Below are positions 25,265-34,627 of a stretch of 64,000 bases of DNA, in pieces. The position numbers were made by a program, and so were the translations under genes. The notes beneath the pieces are model-generated. The model saw only the letters and a program-made list of their open reading frames with translations. It was not told the origin of the DNA and ran no database searches. This stretch comes from JAJTGZ01 sp964403525 (GTDB lineage Bacteria; Planctomycetota; Phycisphaerae; Phycisphaerales; UBA1924): NCBI GenBank assembly GCA_964403525.1, contig CAYOGE010000011.1, positions 29,214-93,213 on the forward strand, written 5' to 3'. Position 1 is the stretch's first letter; each line of letters opens with the position of its first letter.

Positions 25265-27460
25265 TCATCCTTCAGCTCGTGCAAGCGCGATGCTGACCCT
25301 GAGCAGTTCGGCGACCGACCACGCCTGCGCGGGGCATCCGCCGGGTTGCTGGGGTTCGCCCGGGGTGTCGTCGCCGTCGTAAACCTCGGCGATCTGGCCG
25401 CAGCAGCCGGTGTCGAGCGACGCGAGCGAGGGGGCGAGGAGCTGCTGGGCGCTGGCGACAGACTCGGCGGACCAGTTGTGCGCGCGGGCGGTGGCCTCGG
25501 CGAGCGGGCCCAGGAGCCACGGCCAGGCGGTGCCGTTGTGGTAGGCGGCGTCGCGGTCGAACATGCGCCCGCGGAAGCGTCCCTTGTAGCGCCAGTCGCC
25601 GGGCTCGAGCGTACGGACACCGTGGGGCGTGTAGAGCGCCTTGGTTGAGGCGGTGACGATGCCCTGTTGCTGCGTGGCGCTCAGCGCCGAGTGGGGGAGG
25701 CTGACGGCGAAGAGCTGGTTCGGGCGGATTTCTGGCGAGCCGGCGCCGTCGTCGGCGATCAGGTCGAAGAGGCACCCGCGCTCGCTGTTCCAGAACCGGA
25801 GCCGGAACGAGTCGCCGACGCGTGCGGCGAGGTCGGCGTAGCGGGCCGCGTCGGCCGGGCGTGCGAGGAGTGCGGCGTCGGCGAGCGAGCAGAGGGCGTT
25901 GTACCACAGCGCGTTGATCTCGACGGGCTTGCCGTTCCGCGGCGTGAAGACGACGCCGTCGCGCTTGGCGTCCATCCAGGTGAGCTGCGTGGTCTCGTCG
26001 CCCGCGCGGACGAGGTGGTCGGCCGGGTCCATGCGGATGTTGAACGATCCGCCGGTGCCGCGCGTGTAGTTGGCGATGATCTCTGCGCAGGCGGGGTAGA
26101 GCGTGGAGTTGAAGGCGTCGGCGTCGCCCGATTCGGCGAGGTACTGGCAGGCGGCGTGGACGAACCAGAGCGCGGCGTCGACGGTGTTGTAGTGGGGCGT
26201 GCCGCTGTAGTCGTCGAAGACGTTGGGGATGAGCCCGTCCTTGCACGCGGCGGCGAAGGTCTCAAGGACGGCGCGGGCCTCGGTGAAGCGCCCGCACGAG
26301 AGGAGCAGGCCGGGGAGGGAGATCATCGAGTCGCGCCCCCAGTCGGCGAACCAGGGGTAGCCGGCGATGATGGAGACGCGGTCGGCCGGGGCACCGGCGA
26401 GCGAGCCGGGGCGCACGCGGCGGATGATGAAATCGTCGGCGGCGGCGACGAGCGTGGGGAGGCGTTCGAGCAGCGGGTGGTGGGCGTGGGGGCCGGTGGC
26501 GGAGAAGGCCGGTCCGAGTGTCTGGCGTGTTGACGCGAGGATGCGCTCAAGGCGGGTGGCCGCCGCTTGCTCGGCGGCGGCGAGCGGCACGACGGGCCGG
26601 GCTGAGCCGGCCGCGCCGGCTGGAACGAGCGTGGCGGTCAGCGTGACGGTCGACGTGCCGGGTGGGAGCGTGGCGGTGAATGCGCCGGGTGAGAAGAGGT
26701 CGTCGAGGTGGTCGTAGCCGCGCGAGGCCTCGATGGCGTAAGAGAAGTTGTACCACCACTGCTCGTTGTGGTTGAAGTGGACCGTGGAGGAGGACTCGAC
26801 CGAGAGCGCGAGCGTCTCTCCTTGCGCGGCGACGCTGACGCCGGCTGGGCCTGCAGGCGTGACGGAAAAGCGGCCGGGGTTGATGTCACGCAACAGGAGG
26901 GCGTGGAAGTCGCGCAGGGCGGCGAGCGGGTGGAGCGCAAGGCTGGCGGGCGAGCCGGTTGCGTTGTTGACGGTGTACTGGACGATGGCGGAGGGCTGAT
27001 CGCGGAGCAGGTGGAGCGTCTTGGTGACGTCGATGGCTCCGGCGGCGGTGTTGCAGCGGTAATGCCAGCGGACCGATCCGGCGGCGGCGTCTTTCTCAAA
27101 CCTTGTGAGGAATCGGTAGCCCATCGGGTGGACGGAACTGGAGCCGCCCTCGCCTGCAAAGTTGAAGTTGGCGAGGTCGAATCGGGCCTCACCGTCGCCC
27201 GCGGTGACGGTCTCGGCGATGGCGGCGAGGGCGACGATCCGGTTGACGGGCGGGCGGAGGGAGGCGGCGAGCAGGCCGTGGTAACGGCGCGTGGGGATTC
27301 CGGCGGCGGTCCCCATGGCGAAGCCTCCGTTGCCGGCGGTGAGGAGCCACTCGGTGGCGGTGAGCGCGGCGAGGTCGGCCTCGTCGGAGGGGCCTGGTCG
27401 TGCGAACGTGCACGACGCGCACGTTGGGGCGGCCGCGGGGGTGGGCATCTGGAGGGGCAC
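25265..27460 (-). CDS. glycogen debranching enzyme (amylo-alpha-1,6-glucosidase type)
   Basis: 731 residues. The N-terminal domain has the family signature EWLLTAGNGGFAMGT followed by TRRYHGLLAASLRPPVNR, typical of bacterial/archaeal GDE with a C-terminal six-hairpin glucosidase domain (GH133-like). The latter shows DWGRDSMISLPGLLL and YNTVDAALWFVHA, with the end PGEPQQPGGCPAQAWSVAE. It would remove alpha-1,6 branches during glycogen breakdown. The GTG at 27460 is selected because a TACCCT hexamer ends 5 nt upstream; a TTG two codons earlier is possible. It is convergent with the transposase, separated by REP hairpins. Confidence 0.9.
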   Translation of the reverse strand: MPLQMPTPAAAPTCASCTFARPGPSDEADLAALTATEWLLTAGNGGFAMGTAAGIPTRRYHGLLAASLRPPVNRIVALAAIAETVTAGDGEARFDLANFNFAGEGGSSSVHPMGYRFLTRFEKDAAAGSVRWHYRCNTAAGAIDVTKTLHLLRDQPSAIVQYTVNNATGSPASLALHPLAALRDFHALLLRDINPGRFSVTPAGPAGVSVAAQGETLALSVESSSTVHFNHNEQWWYNFSYAIEASRGYDHLDDLFSPGAFTATLPPGTSTVTLTATLVPAGAAGSARPVVPLAAAEQAAATRLERILASTRQTLGPAFSATGPHAHHPLLERLPTLVAAADDFIIRRVRPGSLAGAPADRVSIIAGYPWFADWGRDSMISLPGLLLSCGRFTEARAVLETFAAACKDGLIPNVFDDYSGTPHYNTVDAALWFVHAACQYLAESGDADAFNSTLYPACAEIIANYTRGTGGSFNIRMDPADHLVRAGDETTQLTWMDAKRDGVVFTPRNGKPVEINALWYNALCSLADAALLARPADAARYADLAARVGDSFRLRFWNSERGCLFDLIADDGAGSPEIRPNQLFAVSLPHSALSATQQQGIVTASTKALYTPHGVRTLEPGDWRYKGRFRGRMFDRDAAYHNGTAWPWLLGPLAEATARAHNWSAESVASAQQLLAPSLASLDTGCCGQIAEVYDGDDTPGEPQQPGGCPAQAWSVAELLRVSIALARAEG

Positions 27461-27550
27461 GGTCAAGGGTAAGGCGGGCGGTCGGGGTCAATGGGCGTCG
27501 GCTGGCGCGGAGGTGTTTGGAGAGTTGCCCGGTGGTGTCTACCCTGTCTC

Positions 27551-29191
27551 ATGGAAGCCCGCACTGTTTCAAAGTCCACTCCTGCGACCCCCGCGAACGG
27601 CTCGACGGGGGGTGGTTTGAGCGCTTCGGCCACGCCAAGGCCGGGGACAACGCCGATCGACCAGAAGATCGTGGCGGAGGGGGTGACGTTCGACGATGTG
27701 CTGCTGCTGCCGCGGTACAGCGACGTTGTGCCGGTGATGGCGGAGACGGGCACGCAGCTGACGCGGAGCATCCGGCTGCACATCCCGCTGGTCTCTGCGC
27801 CGATGGACACGGTGACCGAGAGCGCGCTGGCGATTGCGCTGGCGCAGCAGGGCGGGCTGGGGATCATCCACCGCAACATTCCCGTGGAGGTGCAGGCGCG
27901 CGAGGTGCAGAAGGTGAAGCGCTCGGCCAACGGGGTGATCGCCGACCCGTTGACGCTGAGCCCCGACGACGCGATCGCCAAGGCGCGCCAACTGATGGCG
28001 CGGTTCCACGTGTCGGGCTTCCCGGTCACGGAGGGGGGCGAGCCGAAGGGGAAGGTGATCGGCATCCTGACGCGGCGCGACCTGAAGTTCGTCGAGGACG
28101 ATCAGACGCCGGTTGGGAGCGTGATGACCAGCGGGCGGATCATCACCGCTGCGCCGGGCACGACGCTGGCGGAGGCGGAGAAGGTGCTCAACAAGCACAA
28201 GATCGAGAAGCTGCTGTTGGTTGACGGGGCGGGGCGTCTGGCGGGCATGGTGACGATGCGTGACATCGACCGGCTGGCGGAGTTCCCGCACGCGCTGCTG
28301 GACGGGCGCGGGAGGCTGCGGTGCGGTGCGGCGGTTGGCGTGGACCAGTACGACCGGGCGGAGGCGCTGGTCGCGGCCGACGCGGACGTGCTGGTGGTTG
28401 ACACGAGCCACGGTCACAGCGAGAACGTGCTGCGGACGGTGCGGACGCTGAAGAAGAAGTTCAACATCGAGGTGATCGCGGGGAACATCGCGACCGCGGA
28501 TGCGGCGCGGGCGCTGGTGGACGCGGGCGCGGACGCGGTGAAGGCGGGGATCGGGCCGGGGAGCATCTGCACCACGCGCGTGGTGACGGGCGTGGGCGTG
28601 CCGCAGTTGACGGCGATCATGGAGAGCGTGCGGGGCGTGGGGGCGTCGGGTGTGAGCGTGATCGCCGACGGGGGCATCCGCCAGAGCGGCGATATCGCCA
28701 AGGCGATCGCCGCGGGCGCGAGCGCGGTGATGATGGGCGGCATGTTCGCGGGGCTCGACGAGGCGCCGGGTGAAATGGTGATCCGCCAGGGGCGGCGGTA
28801 CAAGAGCTACCGCGGGATGGGGAGCGAGGGGGCGATGAGCGCGGGGAGCGCCGACCGCTACCAGCAGCACGCGGGCGCCGCCGGCGCGGGCGCGGGGATC
28901 GACCCGCCGCCGACGCTGATCACCGACAAGGCGAAGCAGAAGTTCGTGCCCGAGGGGGTTGAGGGTCTGATCGCCTACCGCGGCCCGCTGAGTGAGTTTG
29001 TCTACCAGATGGTGGGCGGGCTCAAGGCGAGCATGGGGTACGTCGGGTGCCGGACGATCGCGGAGATGCACGAGCACGCGCGGTTTATTAAGGTGAGCGG
29101 CGCGACGGTGATCGAGAACCACCCGCACGACATCCGCATCACCAAGGAGTCGCCAAACTACGTTCGCGAGGGCGGCGGCGGGATGGAGTAA
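27551..29191 (+). CDS. guaB: IMP dehydrogenase
   Basis: Oxidises IMP to XMP with NAD+, the committed step to GMP. 546 residues, longer than the usual about 490 because of an N-terminal extension of about 40 residues. The core begins at VTFDDVLLLP, two CBS domains span roughly 135-250, and the catalytic Cys loop is GPGSICTTRVVTGVG. The flap region RYKSYRGMGSEGAM and DGGIRQSGD are present. A TTGGAG-17-TACCCT promoter ends 5 nt before the ATG at 27551, so the message should be leaderless. Confidence 0.96.
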   Translation: MEARTVSKSTPATPANGSTGGGLSASATPRPGTTPIDQKIVAEGVTFDDVLLLPRYSDVVPVMAETGTQLTRSIRLHIPLVSAPMDTVTESALAIALAQQGGLGIIHRNIPVEVQAREVQKVKRSANGVIADPLTLSPDDAIAKARQLMARFHVSGFPVTEGGEPKGKVIGILTRRDLKFVEDDQTPVGSVMTSGRIITAAPGTTLAEAEKVLNKHKIEKLLLVDGAGRLAGMVTMRDIDRLAEFPHALLDGRGRLRCGAAVGVDQYDRAEALVAADADVLVVDTSHGHSENVLRTVRTLKKKFNIEVIAGNIATADAARALVDAGADAVKAGIGPGSICTTRVVTGVGVPQLTAIMESVRGVGASGVSVIADGGIRQSGDIAKAIAAGASAVMMGGMFAGLDEAPGEMVIRQGRRYKSYRGMGSEGAMSAGSADRYQQHAGAAGAGAGIDPPPTLITDKAKQKFVPEGVEGLIAYRGPLSEFVYQMVGGLKASMGYVGCRTIAEMHEHARFIKVSGATVIENHPHDIRITKESPNYVREGGGGME

Positions 29192-29427
29192 CGCGGGGGT
29201 GCGCCGGCTCTTAACCACTCTCGGCGGCGTGTCAAGGGGTCTTGGTGAAAAACATCTTGCTCGCGGTCGGGCTCTGTCCGTCTAGCCGGATCGCGATCAG
29301 CACGCTATCTTGGCGGTGCAGGGCCGTGCCGTGATCGTGTTTGATGGACGGCGCTGCGAACGTTCCGCTCGGGTCTCTCCATCAACCATTGAACTCTTGC
29401 CCCTGCGGCTTCGCTGGCGGGCGTGTG

Positions 29428-30891
29428 ATGACGAAAGTAAAGACCGAATCTGGGATTGCGCCCGCACGCCGCGCTCAAGGTGCCGTGGAGGGAAAGCAGG
29501 CCCGTACGCCCGCGCCGACGATCGACTCGATGGCGAGTGCTGCCGCCTACCTGGGCGCCCGCGTTGACCTGGAACGTGTGAGCCCGAGGGCGTCGACGCG
29601 CGAGCTGTACAAGCTCGATCGGATGCGCGAGTTGCTGCGGGTGCTGGGGAACCCGCACGAGAACGTGCGGATGGTGCACGTCGCCGGGACGAAGGGGAAG
29701 GGGAGCACGTGCTGGATGGTCAGCGCGATGCTGGAGGGGTGCGGGTACACCGTGGGGCTCTTCACCAGCCCGCACCTGGTGGACGTGCGCGAGCGGATCA
29801 TGGTGAACCGGCGGCCGGTGAGCGAGGAGGATTTCGTCCGCCTGACGCGTGCGGTGTCGGAGGCGGCGGCGGTCGTTGAGGGCCCGGGGGGGATGGGTGC
29901 TTCGACGTACTTTGAGTTGATGACGGCGATGGGGTTCCTGCACTTTGCCGAGCAGGCGGTTGACGCGGCGGTGGTGGAGGTAGGGCTCGGCGGGCTGCTC
30001 GACTGCACGAACGTGATCACCCCCGAGGTGGCGGCGGTGGCGACGATCGGTCGCGACCACACACAGATCCTGGGTGAGACGGTCGAGGAGATCGCGGCGC
30101 AGAAGGCGGGGATCTTCAAGGCGGGCGTGCCGGCGCTGATCGTGGACCAGGCGGCGGGTGTCGTCGAGGCTGCCCGCCGGGTCGCGGAGAAGGTGGGAGC
30201 GCCGCTGACGGTGGTGGGGAAGGACGTCGACTACTCGTTCAGGGTTGAGCATCCGCCGGCGGGCACGGGGGGCTGGCCGACGGCGCGGCTCTCGCTCACG
30301 ACGCGCCGCTGGGAGCTTGAGCACGTGGCGGTGCCGCTGGCGGGCGAGCACCAGGCGCACAACTGCGCGCTGGCGCTGGCGATCGTCGATGCGCTGGCGG
30401 ACCGGGGGTTCGATGTGCCGGTTGAGGGGGTGCTGGCAGGGCTGGCGACGACGAAGGTGTCGGGCCGGTTCGAGGTGGTGGGGCAGGCGCCGCGGGTGCT
30501 CCTTGACGGCGCCCACAACGTTGACAGCGTCAAGGCGCTGATGAAGACGATCGGACAGTGGCTGCAGTACGACGCGCTGGTGGTGATCTTCGGGTGCGCG
30601 GCGGACAAGGACGTGGGGCCGATGCTGCGGGCGCTGAGCATGGGCGCCGACAAGGTGATCTTCACCAAGGCGGCCGACAACCAGCGTGCGGCGGACCCGG
30701 CGAAGCTCGCAAAGATGTTCAGCGATATCGACGGGAAGCCGGCGATGCACGCGCCGGACCTCGCCGCGGCGGTGGAGCTTGCGAAGCGGTCGCTGACGAG
30801 CAACGACGTGCTTGCGGTGACGGGGAGCCTGTATCTGGTGGGGGACGCGAAGCGGTTGATGGCGGCGCGGGCGGGGGGGAAGAAGAAGTAG
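29428..30891 (+). CDS. folC: folylpolyglutamate synthase / dihydrofolate synthase
   Basis: Adds glutamate to dihydropteroate or tetrahydrofolate. 487 residues from the chosen ATG. Mur-ligase-type motifs are present: P-loop HVAGTKGKGSTC, FTSPHLVDVRERI, NVITPEVAAVATIGRDH, and LLDGAHNVDS in the C-terminal domain. About 45 extra residues precede the conserved core. The upstream frame extends to 29341, but its added sequence is Cys/Pro-rich and unconvincing. A TATCTT hexamer at 29306 would give a leader of about 110 nt, unlike the neighbouring leaderless genes. Confidence 0.93.
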   Translation: MTKVKTESGIAPARRAQGAVEGKQARTPAPTIDSMASAAAYLGARVDLERVSPRASTRELYKLDRMRELLRVLGNPHENVRMVHVAGTKGKGSTCWMVSAMLEGCGYTVGLFTSPHLVDVRERIMVNRRPVSEEDFVRLTRAVSEAAAVVEGPGGMGASTYFELMTAMGFLHFAEQAVDAAVVEVGLGGLLDCTNVITPEVAAVATIGRDHTQILGETVEEIAAQKAGIFKAGVPALIVDQAAGVVEAARRVAEKVGAPLTVVGKDVDYSFRVEHPPAGTGGWPTARLSLTTRRWELEHVAVPLAGEHQAHNCALALAIVDALADRGFDVPVEGVLAGLATTKVSGRFEVVGQAPRVLLDGAHNVDSVKALMKTIGQWLQYDALVVIFGCAADKDVGPMLRALSMGADKVIFTKAADNQRAADPAKLAKMFSDIDGKPAMHAPDLAAAVELAKRSLTSNDVLAVTGSLYLVGDAKRLMAARAGGKKK

Positions 30892-30895
30892 GTCG

Positions 30896-30925
30896 AACAG
30901 GTTCTATCGGTCTCACGGGACCTAT
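30896..30925. repeat. short dispersed GGTC/GACC repeat, second copy
   Basis: In reverse complement it reads as ataggtcccgtgagacc followed by gatagaacctgtt, similar to 14654-14693. It lies between folC and the next gene. Confidence 0.4.
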
Positions 30926-30946
30926 GGCCGCGCGTTACGCTTGGGC

Positions 30947-32140
30947 ATGGGCGGTGACTGGGTGTGGTATCTCGGCGCGGGTGTGCTGGGTGTGGGGGCG
31001 TTGTGGCTGTTTGTGTGGGCGTGGTGGGGTGACCGGTCGCGCGGGCGGGCGCGGTGTGGGAGGTGCTGGTATTCGATGGAGGGGTTGCTGAGCGGAGAGG
31101 GATCGCCGTTGCCGGCGTGCCCGGAGTGCGGGTGGATGGGGAAGCGGAGGGGACAGTTCTACAAACCGCGGCGGCGGTGGGGGTGCGTGGTGCTGGCGGT
31201 GCTGGTTGCGCTTGGTGGGTTGGCGAGCGGGCTTACGCCGAAGGGCCGGCGTGACGGGGTGTGGTCGGTTACGCCGACGTGGGTGATGTGGACGATCCTC
31301 GCGACGCCGTATCGGTCGGGCGTGTTTGAAGACGAACTGGCAGATCGGATCACCGGGAGTGTGAGCGCAGACGGTGCAGTTTCACGGTTGTACGCGCGTG
31401 AGCCAAGGCTCCGTCTGACGCGAGACGAGTGGGTTCGCGGCGTGCCGTTGCGGTGCAGCAGCTACGCGGCATTTGGCGGTGCGGCGAAGGGGGGCGGCGG
31501 GCTCACGCTCGTGCCGGCAAGGCTCTCGAAGAATGACGCCGATCTGTCGTTCTTTCCAAAGTCTCACGAGAATTGGTGGCAGCCGTCGAAGGTGCTGGTG
31601 GATGAGCAGACGGTTCTGCCGGGGGGTGGCGTAGACCTGATGTGGACTGCACCGTCTCGCAAGAGCTGGTCGCTCTTGAAGGGTCTGGGCCGCGTGCGGT
31701 TCGCCGAGTCGATCGACGAGGTCATGCGGCCGGTCGAGGTTTCCGGCGAGGAGTTTCTGTCGCGGTTGTCGCCACGCATCTTCGTGCTTCCAACGACCGA
31801 CCGGCTTGCCCTTTCGATCAAGGACTCGTTCTCGGCACACGCGGAAGAGGCGGTGGGATGTCGGGTCGAACTGCGCGTTGGCGGTGTTGTGGTTGCACGG
31901 GGGCGCTGGTATCAGTCCAAGGAAGAGCCGTTGAGCGCCCGGCCGGTGCACGTGCAACTGCTCACGGCCTCCGGGACCCCGCTCGAGAACGCCGATGCGC
32001 CGCTGTTAGTGAATCGCTACCTCGCGGCCGGGGCGACCGCGAGGTTCAGCACGGACATCGAAATGGCGTTGTGCCCGTTCGAGTGCGTGCGATACTGGAA
32101 GGTGAACTTCGAAGTGCCGCTGCGCGAACTGGTGAAGTAG
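30947..32140 (+). CDS. membrane protein with N-terminal zinc-ribbon-like cysteines
   Basis: 397 residues, no named family. A first membrane segment (VWYLGAGVLGVGALWLFVW) is followed by two Cys pairs, CGRC and CPEC about 18 residues apart, as in a small zinc ribbon. A second membrane segment follows (WGCVVLAVLVALGGLAS), then about 300 mainly beta residues. This layout is common among planctomycete proteins of unknown function. The ATG at 30947 is used because TACGCT ends 5 nt before it; a TTG two codons upstream overlaps that hexamer. It is convergent with the ROK kinase gene. Confidence 0.75.
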   Translation: MGGDWVWYLGAGVLGVGALWLFVWAWWGDRSRGRARCGRCWYSMEGLLSGEGSPLPACPECGWMGKRRGQFYKPRRRWGCVVLAVLVALGGLASGLTPKGRRDGVWSVTPTWVMWTILATPYRSGVFEDELADRITGSVSADGAVSRLYAREPRLRLTRDEWVRGVPLRCSSYAAFGGAAKGGGGLTLVPARLSKNDADLSFFPKSHENWWQPSKVLVDEQTVLPGGGVDLMWTAPSRKSWSLLKGLGRVRFAESIDEVMRPVEVSGEEFLSRLSPRIFVLPTTDRLALSIKDSFSAHAEEAVGCRVELRVGGVVVARGRWYQSKEEPLSARPVHVQLLTASGTPLENADAPLLVNRYLAAGATARFSTDIEMALCPFECVRYWKVNFEVPLRELVK

Positions 32141-32170
32141 GTGAGCACGAGGCGAGAGCGTGCCGCACAC

Positions 32171-32233
32171 AAGGCACCCTCATCCGCCCTCTCAGAGCCT
32201 CGGGCACCTCATCCCAGCAATGCTGGAAGAAGG
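32171..32233. repeat. 63-bp dispersed repeat, copy 2
   Basis: It is related to 16635-16697 but has an imperfect terminal hairpin (ATCCCAGC/GCTGGAAG). Like copy 1 it lies between convergent genes, two bases before the stop codon of the ROK gene. Confidence 0.65.
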
Positions 32234-32235
32234 TA

Positions 32236-33198
32236 TCAGTCGATCTTGCCCTTGCGCTGGGCGAAGACGGCTCCGCCGACGACGCCCGCGTCGTCTTCGA
32301 GCTTGGTCTTGACGATCTCGGTCTTGCGGAGGATGTGGGGGTAAACGGCGGCATGGTGGGCGGCGCGCACGAGGCGGACGAGCGGCTCGCCGATCGCTTC
32401 GGTGAGTCCTCCGCCCAGGACGACGCGTTGGAGACTCAGAGCGCTGTTGATCGAGGCGATGGCGATGCCGATGGAGTGGGCCGCGTCGTCGACGATCTCG
32501 CGGACGAGCGGGTCGTTGCCGCGGTAGGCGTCGGCGATCACGCGGGCCTTGACCTCGGAGAGGTCGCCCTCGGTGAGGCGGGTGACGAGGCTGGGGCGGC
32601 CCCCCTTAATCAGCTTGATGATCCGCTCGGCGACGGCGGAGCGCGAGCAGTTGTGCTCGAAGCTGCGGTGTCCGGGGGGCGAGCCGGGCAGGAGCGACAT
32701 GTGCCCGATCTCACCGGCGGTGTTGAAGAAGCCCGGGTAGACGCGGTTGTTGAGGATGAGCCCGCCGCCGATGCCGGTGCCGAGCCAGACGGCCATCATG
32801 TGGGTCGAGCCCTTGCCCGCGCCGTGGGCGTGCTCGCCGATGACGGCGGCGCGCACGTCGTTGGTGACGTAGACCGGGCGACCGGTGGCGGTGCTGAGCG
32901 TGCGTGCGAGCGGCGCGTTGGTCCAGCGCAGGTTCGGGGCCTGGAGGATGACGCCGGTCTTCGGGTCGACCGCTCCGGCGGCGCCGATGCCGATCGCGGA
33001 GACGCCGCGGACGGTGATGCCCGCGTCCTTGCACGCGTCGGCGACACCCTCGGCCATGCGCGTGACGACGGCCTTGAAGCCCTCGGCGGCCTTGGTCTTC
33101 TTCTTGGCGCGGCCGATCACTTTGCCGGTCGCGTCAACGACGCCGATCTGCATGTTGGTTCCGCCGAGGTCGATACCGATGACGGGACGGGTGGCCAT
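32236..33198 (-). CDS. ROK-family sugar kinase (glucokinase-like)
   Basis: 320 residues. The phosphate-binding motif DLGGTNMQIGVVD is at the N-terminus, the presumed catalytic Asp is in VTNDVRAAVIGE (Asp114), and GTGIGGGLILN and GEIGH (162-166) follow. The usual ROK zinc site (CxCGxxGCxE just after GEIGH) is absent: the stretch is PGSPPGHRSFEHNCS, with a single Cys184. The substrate is therefore uncertain; glucose or another hexose is the default inference. Starts with ATG after GGAACC. A longer frame adds nine unlikely residues. Confidence 0.88.
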   Translation of the reverse strand: MATRPVIGIDLGGTNMQIGVVDATGKVIGRAKKKTKAAEGFKAVVTRMAEGVADACKDAGITVRGVSAIGIGAAGAVDPKTGVILQAPNLRWTNAPLARTLSTATGRPVYVTNDVRAAVIGEHAHGAGKGSTHMMAVWLGTGIGGGLILNNRVYPGFFNTAGEIGHMSLLPGSPPGHRSFEHNCSRSAVAERIIKLIKGGRPSLVTRLTEGDLSEVKARVIADAYRGNDPLVREIVDDAAHSIGIAIASINSALSLQRVVLGGGLTEAIGEPLVRLVRAAHHAAVYPHILRKTEIVKTKLEDDAGVVGGAVFAQRKGKID

Positions 33199-33339
33199 GG
33201 GGGGTTCCAAAGGGCCAAACAGCAAAGCGCCAGATGGCCAAAGAAGTGGGGGTCAAGCAAAGCGGGAACGCGCGGAGGCAGGGATGCAGATACGGTGTAG
33301 AGAGTGTTTCGGTTATCGGAGGTGGCTACTTGCGTGGCG

Positions 33340-34083
33340 TCAGTTGGTGATCCTGGGGGAGGCGGGGGGCACCAGAAGCGAGCCGAGCCCTGTCAGGCCG
33401 ATTGGTTCGCGCGTGAAGAAGCACTCGCCGGCCGCGGCCTTGATCCTTGAGCCGAAGTAGGCGTCCTGTGCGGCGATCATCGCGGGGAGGCTCTGGTTGA
33501 GCGGGTTGTCGGCGAACTGCGAGCGGTAGGCGGCGACGGCTGCCTGTTTCTTCTGGGCGAACGCCGAGGTGTCGATGATGAACGAGGGTTGCGGCACGAT
33601 GCGCAGGTGTGTGGCGTAGTAGTAGATGAGCCAGGTGGGGTAGATCGGCGGCGCGCCGCCGTCGCCGGGCATCGCCAGCTTGGTGAGCTTGGCGTCAAAC
33701 CGTGCGTCCTCGGTGATGCGGGTGACTGCGATGTGGTCGGGGTGTGCGTCCTCGAAGTAGGGCACGAAGACGATGTTGGCCTGGTGCGAGCGGATGACAC
33801 CGGCGACCTTGTGCCGGTTCTCAAGGTTGTGCTCGACCCGCCGGTTGGGCAGGTCGAGCAGGTGGCGGCGCACCGGGTTTGAGGGTGCCGGCGGCGAGAG
33901 GGCGCGGGCGGCTTCAGCGGCTTCTTTGAGGCGCACGTCGCGGCTGCCGCGGGGAGTGGGCTCGCCGTCGGTGATGTCGAGCAGGAGGACGTTGTGCCCT
34001 TGATCGGCCAGGAGCGCGATCGTCCCGCCCATGCCGAGCTCTTGATCGTCAGGATGGGGGCCGACGACGAGGATGTTGGGCAT
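33340..34083 (-). CDS. PIG-L family deacetylase (BshB-like)
   Basis: 247 residues. The zinc-binding motif PHPDDQELGMGG is at residues 9-20, with DITDGEPTPRGSRDVRLKEA and the second metal site EDAHPDHIAV. This arrangement resembles BshB1-type N-acetylglucosaminyl-malate deacetylases of bacillithiol synthesis, but PIG-L enzymes act on several GlcNAc conjugates and no other bsh gene is visible here. A TACCCT hexamer ends 6 nt before the ATG, suggesting a leaderless transcript separate from the lipoprotein gene upstream. Confidence 0.88.
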   Translation of the reverse strand: MPNILVVGPHPDDQELGMGGTIALLADQGHNVLLLDITDGEPTPRGSRDVRLKEAAEAARALSPPAPSNPVRRHLLDLPNRRVEHNLENRHKVAGVIRSHQANIVFVPYFEDAHPDHIAVTRITEDARFDAKLTKLAMPGDGGAPPIYPTWLIYYYATHLRIVPQPSFIIDTSAFAQKKQAAVAAYRSQFADNPLNQSLPAMIAAQDAYFGSRIKAAAGECFFTREPIGLTGLGSLLVPPASPRITN

Positions 34084-34152
34084 GGAGGTAGGGTACGTGC
34101 GCCGGTCGCGGGCACGGCGGCCGCGTGGGTTCCACGCGGGCAGTGGGGGGGA

Positions 34153-34593
34153 TCACTCGGATTGCCCGACGACGACCAGGCCCGTGAGCTTGTCGCCCTG
34201 CTCGATCTGCATGAGCACGAGCTTCTCGGGGTTGTCGACGGCCCAGAACCCGCCGGCACGGAAGGTGTTGCCGTAGCGGTCCTTGAAGCCGGCAAGATCG
34301 ACGGTGATGGTCTCACCCGGTTTGAGGCTCGCCAGCGGGAGCGAGTACCACTGGTTGGCCCAGAGTCGGGCGTCGGTGAAGGTCTGCGCGGTGGTGTTCG
34401 TGAACGTCGCCGTGGTGCCGTTGCGGAGCACCTGAATGTCGACAACCGAACTCTGCGGGGATGTGGGATAGACCGGGCCGTTGACGATGTCACGCTCTCC
34501 GCCGGCGCAGGCGGCGAGCATGAGCATGGCGGGGGCGGCGAGTGTGGCGAGTGCGGCGGGGAAGCGGCAGAAAGGGGAATTGAGCGTGCGCAT
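34153..34593 (-). CDS. putative lipoprotein
   Basis: 146 residues. The lipobox LAAC (MLMLAACAGG) near residue 30 indicates a lipid-anchored exported protein. The mature part is a single beta-sandwich-like domain (VVDIQVLRNGTTATFTNTTA, SLKPGETITVDLAGF). It resembles planctomycete proteins of unknown function. The start at 34593 is favoured over a longer frame because TATCAT ends 6 nt before it and a normal signal peptide follows. It is divergent from dus; the two hexamers are only 11 bp apart. Confidence 0.75.
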   Translation of the reverse strand: MRTLNSPFCRFPAALATLAAPAMLMLAACAGGERDIVNGPVYPTSPQSSVVDIQVLRNGTTATFTNTTAQTFTDARLWANQWYSLPLASLKPGETITVDLAGFKDRYGNTFRAGGFWAVDNPEKLVLMQIEQGDKLTGLVVVGQSE

Positions 34594-34627
34594 CGAGGCA
34601 TGATACACGCAATCCCTACGATGATGG

